A DNA stretch of 64,000 bases. It comes from Rhabditoides inermis. Taxonomy: Eukaryota; Nematoda; Chromadorea; Rhabditida; Rhabditidae. Each line of letters begins with the position of its first letter. The stretch's first letter is position 1. Under the pieces are notes generated by a model, which made no database searches, was not told where the DNA came from, and was given only the letters and a program-made list of their open reading frames with translations. The stretch lies in contig CAWZYM010000006.1 in the NCBI GenBank assembly GCA_963966185.1, forward strand, positions 53,501 through 117,500, given 5' to 3'. This document shows, one piece after another, positions 61,334-64,000 of this stretch. Position numbers and translations under genes: made by a program.

Positions 61334-62066
61334 TTAGAGAGGGCGCGCCAGCGCCCTCTCGTTTGTACTGGATGTCCCCGCGCGCTAGAATGCTCAAAAA
61401 CGACTTTTCCCGGATGAAGCACTTTTCCTCATTTTGAAGTGATTTCCACTGTTACATTGCATTCACATCTCTATTCGATAGAGTTATAGAAAGTTGTATT
61501 GAGTTTGATTGAATTTGAAGCGAGATACGGAGAGTCCGCATTCGAGTGCGGATTGAGATTGGTGTCGGGCGGGCGGGCGGGCGGGCGGGCGGGCGTCGGA
61601 CAATCGCTTTCGCCCCGCCCCCTCTGTGTGTGAGTGAGAGAGAGGCGAATAGCGGGTGCGCGTCGGTACCCTCGCAGCGAATCGCGAACGTGTATGAAAA
61701 TATAATTTTGTGAAACAAAACTTAAGAAAAGGACAGATATTATCTTTCAAAAGTACTTCCAAGTAAAAGTAGTTGGTTTGTACTGTTGTCTCAGTTGAGC
61801 AAAAGGACTGACATGTTTTCAATGGAGACATGTGCAAACAGGCTCTCAGCATTATTCGACGTGTTATGTTACAACAGAAGTTGTGTTTTTAGATAATAAC
61901 TGCATAACTTTGTAAACGCGTTCATTATAATATGGCCGCTTTGCACTGGTATGAGAGAGAGAGCCTGTTGGCACATGTCTCCATTGAAAACATGTCAGTC
62001 CTTTTGCTCAACTGAGACAACAGTACAAACCAACTACTTTTACTTGGAAGTACTTTTGAAAGATAA
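61334..62066. mobile_element. Nested insertion in the right foldback arm, Helitron-like ends
   Basis: Comparison with the intact left arm places a 733-bp insertion between A and T of the target with no target duplication. Read on the minus strand, it ends with a GC-rich hairpin (GAGGGCGC-TGGC-GCGCCCTC) followed by TCTAA and then T, as expected of a Helitron 3' end (CTRR). It also contains a ~113-bp inverted repeat (61,736-61,848 against 61,957-62,070) and a run of GGGC units. The usual 5' TC is not evident. Confidence 0.6.
61565..61597. repeat. (GGGC)n tract
   Basis: About eight GGGC units within the nested insertion; four or more G-runs could form a quadruplex. Confidence 0.9.
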
Positions 62067-62201
62067 TATCAGTTGTGCTTTGAAACAGAAGATAAGACAC
62101 ATAAATAACAATAACACAATATCAGGGCCACAGGGCCACGGGCCGCATTTTACCACTCAAGGGCCACGGGCCAGGGCCAGGGCCGCGTTTTACCCGGTCC
62201 C

Positions 62202-62210
62202 AACAACCTA
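62202..62210. repeat. 9-bp target duplication, right copy
   Basis: AACAACCTA directly after the foldback element, identical to the left copy. Confidence 0.88.
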
Positions 62211-62272
62211 ACCAACCTAGCCCACTCCCCTGCCGCACCCCTGCATCACCGCCACCAACCTACACAGCAGCA

Positions 62273-63120
62273 TTGACCACTACAACAAATGATGCTACTC
62301 GCAATGATAAAATAATCAATGACCAACTCAACCCGATACAGCCACACAACAAAACCGCTCACAATCCAGCTGACCACACTCGTGGCCTCATTATTTACAA
62401 TATACATTCATCACATCGGCTAAACGGACCAGACATGTTACGAGAAAACGCGCACACGTGGGGCGACCCAGTGAAAATAAGCGAGCGATGCGAAAATCAC
62501 ATTCACATGCTGCAGCAGCCGGCGATCGATAATGCGCGGCGAGAACAGCTGATCGAAACGATCGACCTCTCCCGCCACTCCTCTCTCACAAAAGCGATCC
62601 ATTCACTCTGCCGCGCAAAGACATTCGGCATGCGATTGTTGCAGAAGATAAAACCAGCACACGAAAACGACATTGACTGGAATACGCGTACAGTAACCGC
62701 ACAACAATACGATCACATTTACAACATACTGCTACGAGACCATCAGAATGCATACCAAATTAACGCCGCGAACGTGAAATATGCACATCTATTCCCTATC
62801 ATTGCTACAGACGGGATATGGCGGACAGCCAGGAGACTGGACAACGCTGTCTTTCTATCGCCACATACACGCGCGCCGCCGATTGTGGACGGCAAATCAC
62901 ACCTCGCATTGCTGATCGCTCGTTATCATCACGAGAAGTGTATGCACAGCTGACCGAACGCTACAGTAACTTTCATTCGTCAGTGCGTCTAGATGACAGT
63001 AGCTCGCCAAACAGCGCGTAAAGTACTCAATCGCTGCACAATTTGCAAAGGAGAAAACAATCGTACTGTCGAAAGGACGCGAGAAGGAACGAGCAATCAA
63101 CCACCTCTATCCATTAGAGA
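62273..63120 (+). pseudogene. Pao-type RNase H end and integrase N-terminal fragment
   Basis: The open frame 62273-62953 includes NPADHTRGL (the NPAD-x-x-SRG-type end of RNase H in Bel/Pao pol), then LFPIIATDGIWRTARRLDNA and SHLALLIARYHHEKC, matching the HHCC zinc-binding region of integrase. Beyond the stop, the CTIC part of the zinc motif continues in shifted frames to about 63,120. This segment would normally precede the integrase core, which here lies at the other end of the element. Confidence 0.75.
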
Positions 63121-63635
63121 TAGATTCCGTTTCGAAATCAGATGAATCCACTACTCAGAATTCGCAAGCGTCAACAACACCACAACACTACACACCGCCA
63201 TTGACAAGTGCGGCTGCAAGGATAGCGCGCAACAGTTAATCCAATGAGAATCACACCGATATCAAATGATGTAGCTTGCCATTCGCCCCTCCTCTTGACT
63301 GCAATAAGCCCGTGACATGATCATTCGCCAACACAACGACAGCGTCACACAAACATCATTCACATATTCCGCGACCAAACTACATTTGATATATATCTGC
63401 TACACGTTGGAGAAGTCAGGCGCTTTACCCTCTCTTGCCTCCCCACACTCTTCCCTTTTCGCGTGGGGTCATATCTGTTTTCTTGCATGATCCCGCTTTG
63501 CCCTTTCTTCGCGTGGGGGGAATGTCGTGCCGACGCTCCAACGTACATATACACTATCTTACTACGCTATCACACCAGCAATGATCATATGTCATGCCTA
63601 ACCGTTATCGAAAACCGATATGCACATTTCCTATT
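63121..63635. other. Non-coding 3' internal region of the LTR element
   Basis: No open frame with recognisable similarity. It separates the pol fragment from the polypurine tract. Confidence 0.5.
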
Positions 63636-63648
63636 GGTGAGGGGGGAA
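63636..63648 (+). other. Polypurine tract
   Basis: GGTGAGGGGGGAA lies directly before the 3' LTR start TGTCGCG, the position of the plus-strand primer in LTR elements. Confidence 0.8.
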
Positions 63649-64000
63649 TGTCGCGACCGCACATTGATGCAGTCACGACTTGGCTACAACCACTACCGTA
63701 TCTATCATATACATCCAAGACGACCAGGATCATAATGCAATTATAAGAACTATATTTATCGCGAACAAATGCAAAGCGAACTGGGAAACTAGCACACTGC
63801 AATGCACTGCTGGTGCGCCGCGGTCTTCCCTTCTGTCGTCGCGTCGCGTGTGCACTGTCTGCACCCTCTCGTGCACATCGTGCCGGTCTCGGCCCCGCCC
63901 ACGCGAAGCTCCGCCCCTGGAAGAAGATTTGGTCACCGAGGATTCTACGCCATTCCAGTTCCAGGTTTTCCCCCAGTAGGTCGTCAGGTTTCTTAGTTCC
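63649..64000 (+). repeat. 3' LTR, cut by window end
   Basis: Matches 50,951-51,302 over all visible bases; the remaining part lies outside the window. Confidence 0.9.

Larger units (their letters stand above)
52539..62201. mobile_element. Foldback transposon with satellite-built inverted arms
   Basis: Ends are inverted: GGGACCGGGTAAAACGCGGCC at 52,539 and its complement ending at 62,201. The next ~230 bases are also inverted copies, and both arms then continue into arrays of the same 178-bp satellite in opposite orientation. A perfect 9-bp duplication (AACAACCTA) flanks the whole. The core (about 55,232-58,076) holds LINE debris and no transposase. Arms of tandem subrepeats and 9-bp duplications are features of Drosophila FB elements and of some Mutator-like elements. 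Class assignment remains open. The right arm is interrupted by a 733-bp insertion. Confidence 0.87.
50951..64000 (+). mobile_element. LTR retrotransposon (Bel/Pao-like), rearranged, with nested insertions
   Basis: Direct LTRs, a tRNA-Gly primer-binding site, gag zinc knuckles, Pao-type RNase H/integrase pieces and a polypurine tract (GGTGAGGGGGGAA, 63,636-63,648) define the element. Gene order is abnormal: an integrase core piece follows the primer site, gag comes next, and the end of RNase H plus the integrase zinc-binding region lie near the 3' LTR. Reverse transcriptase and protease are not seen. A foldback transposon (52,539-62,201) is nested inside. Non-functional as it stands; it may have moved by using proteins from intact relatives (inference). 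The 3' LTR is cut by the window end. Confidence 0.85.

Overview
The window is nuclear DNA of an animal, almost certainly a nematode. Genes have many short phase-consistent introns with GTGAGT-like donors and TTTCAG acceptors, and several start codons lie just after a TTTCAG site, as expected for spliced-leader trans-splicing. Recognisable proteins (LSM6, MAF1, archease, DDX18, mitochondrial MnSOD, proteasome alpha-7, collagen XV/XVIII with endostatin, BLCAP) are metazoan. From memory, the C. elegans orthologues of several lie on chromosome I, with pas-4 and cle-1 close together, so this looks like a conserved nematode segment; the genus cannot be fixed by eye.

Layout. 0.3-5.2 kb: LSM6, then an unrecognised 15-exon zinc-ribbon/acidic protein. 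5.4-8.9 kb: a SAXO-type axonemal microtubule-stabiliser gene with tandemly duplicated exons. 10.1-12.6 kb: a secreted Ala/Pro/Gly-rich protein with repeated exons and a TATA box. 12.8-14.8 kb (minus): two tandem BTB/KCTD-like paralogues. 15.8-20.4 kb: MAF1, archease and DDX18/Has1 in one direction with short gaps. 20.7-24.7 kb: an unrecognised multi-pass membrane protein. 24.8-25.9 kb (minus): MnSOD. 26.2-27.7 kb: proteasome alpha-7. 28.7-46.5 kb: a large collagen XV/XVIII (cle-1) gene with at least three possible signal-peptide first exons and a tRNA-Cys gene in its first intron. 47.0-47.6 kb: a small type I membrane protein. 48.1-48.6 kb (minus): BLCAP. 49.5-50.8 kb: the first exons of an SLC17-like transporter.

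From 50.95 kb to the end the window is transposon on transposon. An LTR retrotransposon of Bel/Pao type (identical LTR sequence, tRNA-Gly primer site, polypurine tract) has a scrambled gag/pol. Inside it sits a ~9.7 kb foldback element (52,539-62,201) whose long inverted arms are made of a 178-bp satellite and which is flanked by a perfect 9-bp target duplication. The foldback core holds two LINE fragments in opposite orientations, and its right arm carries a further ~730-bp insertion.

Introns throughout carry GA/CT microsatellites, often beginning at the splice site, and several MITE-like inverted-repeat families. All exon models are manual reconstructions without transcript evidence.
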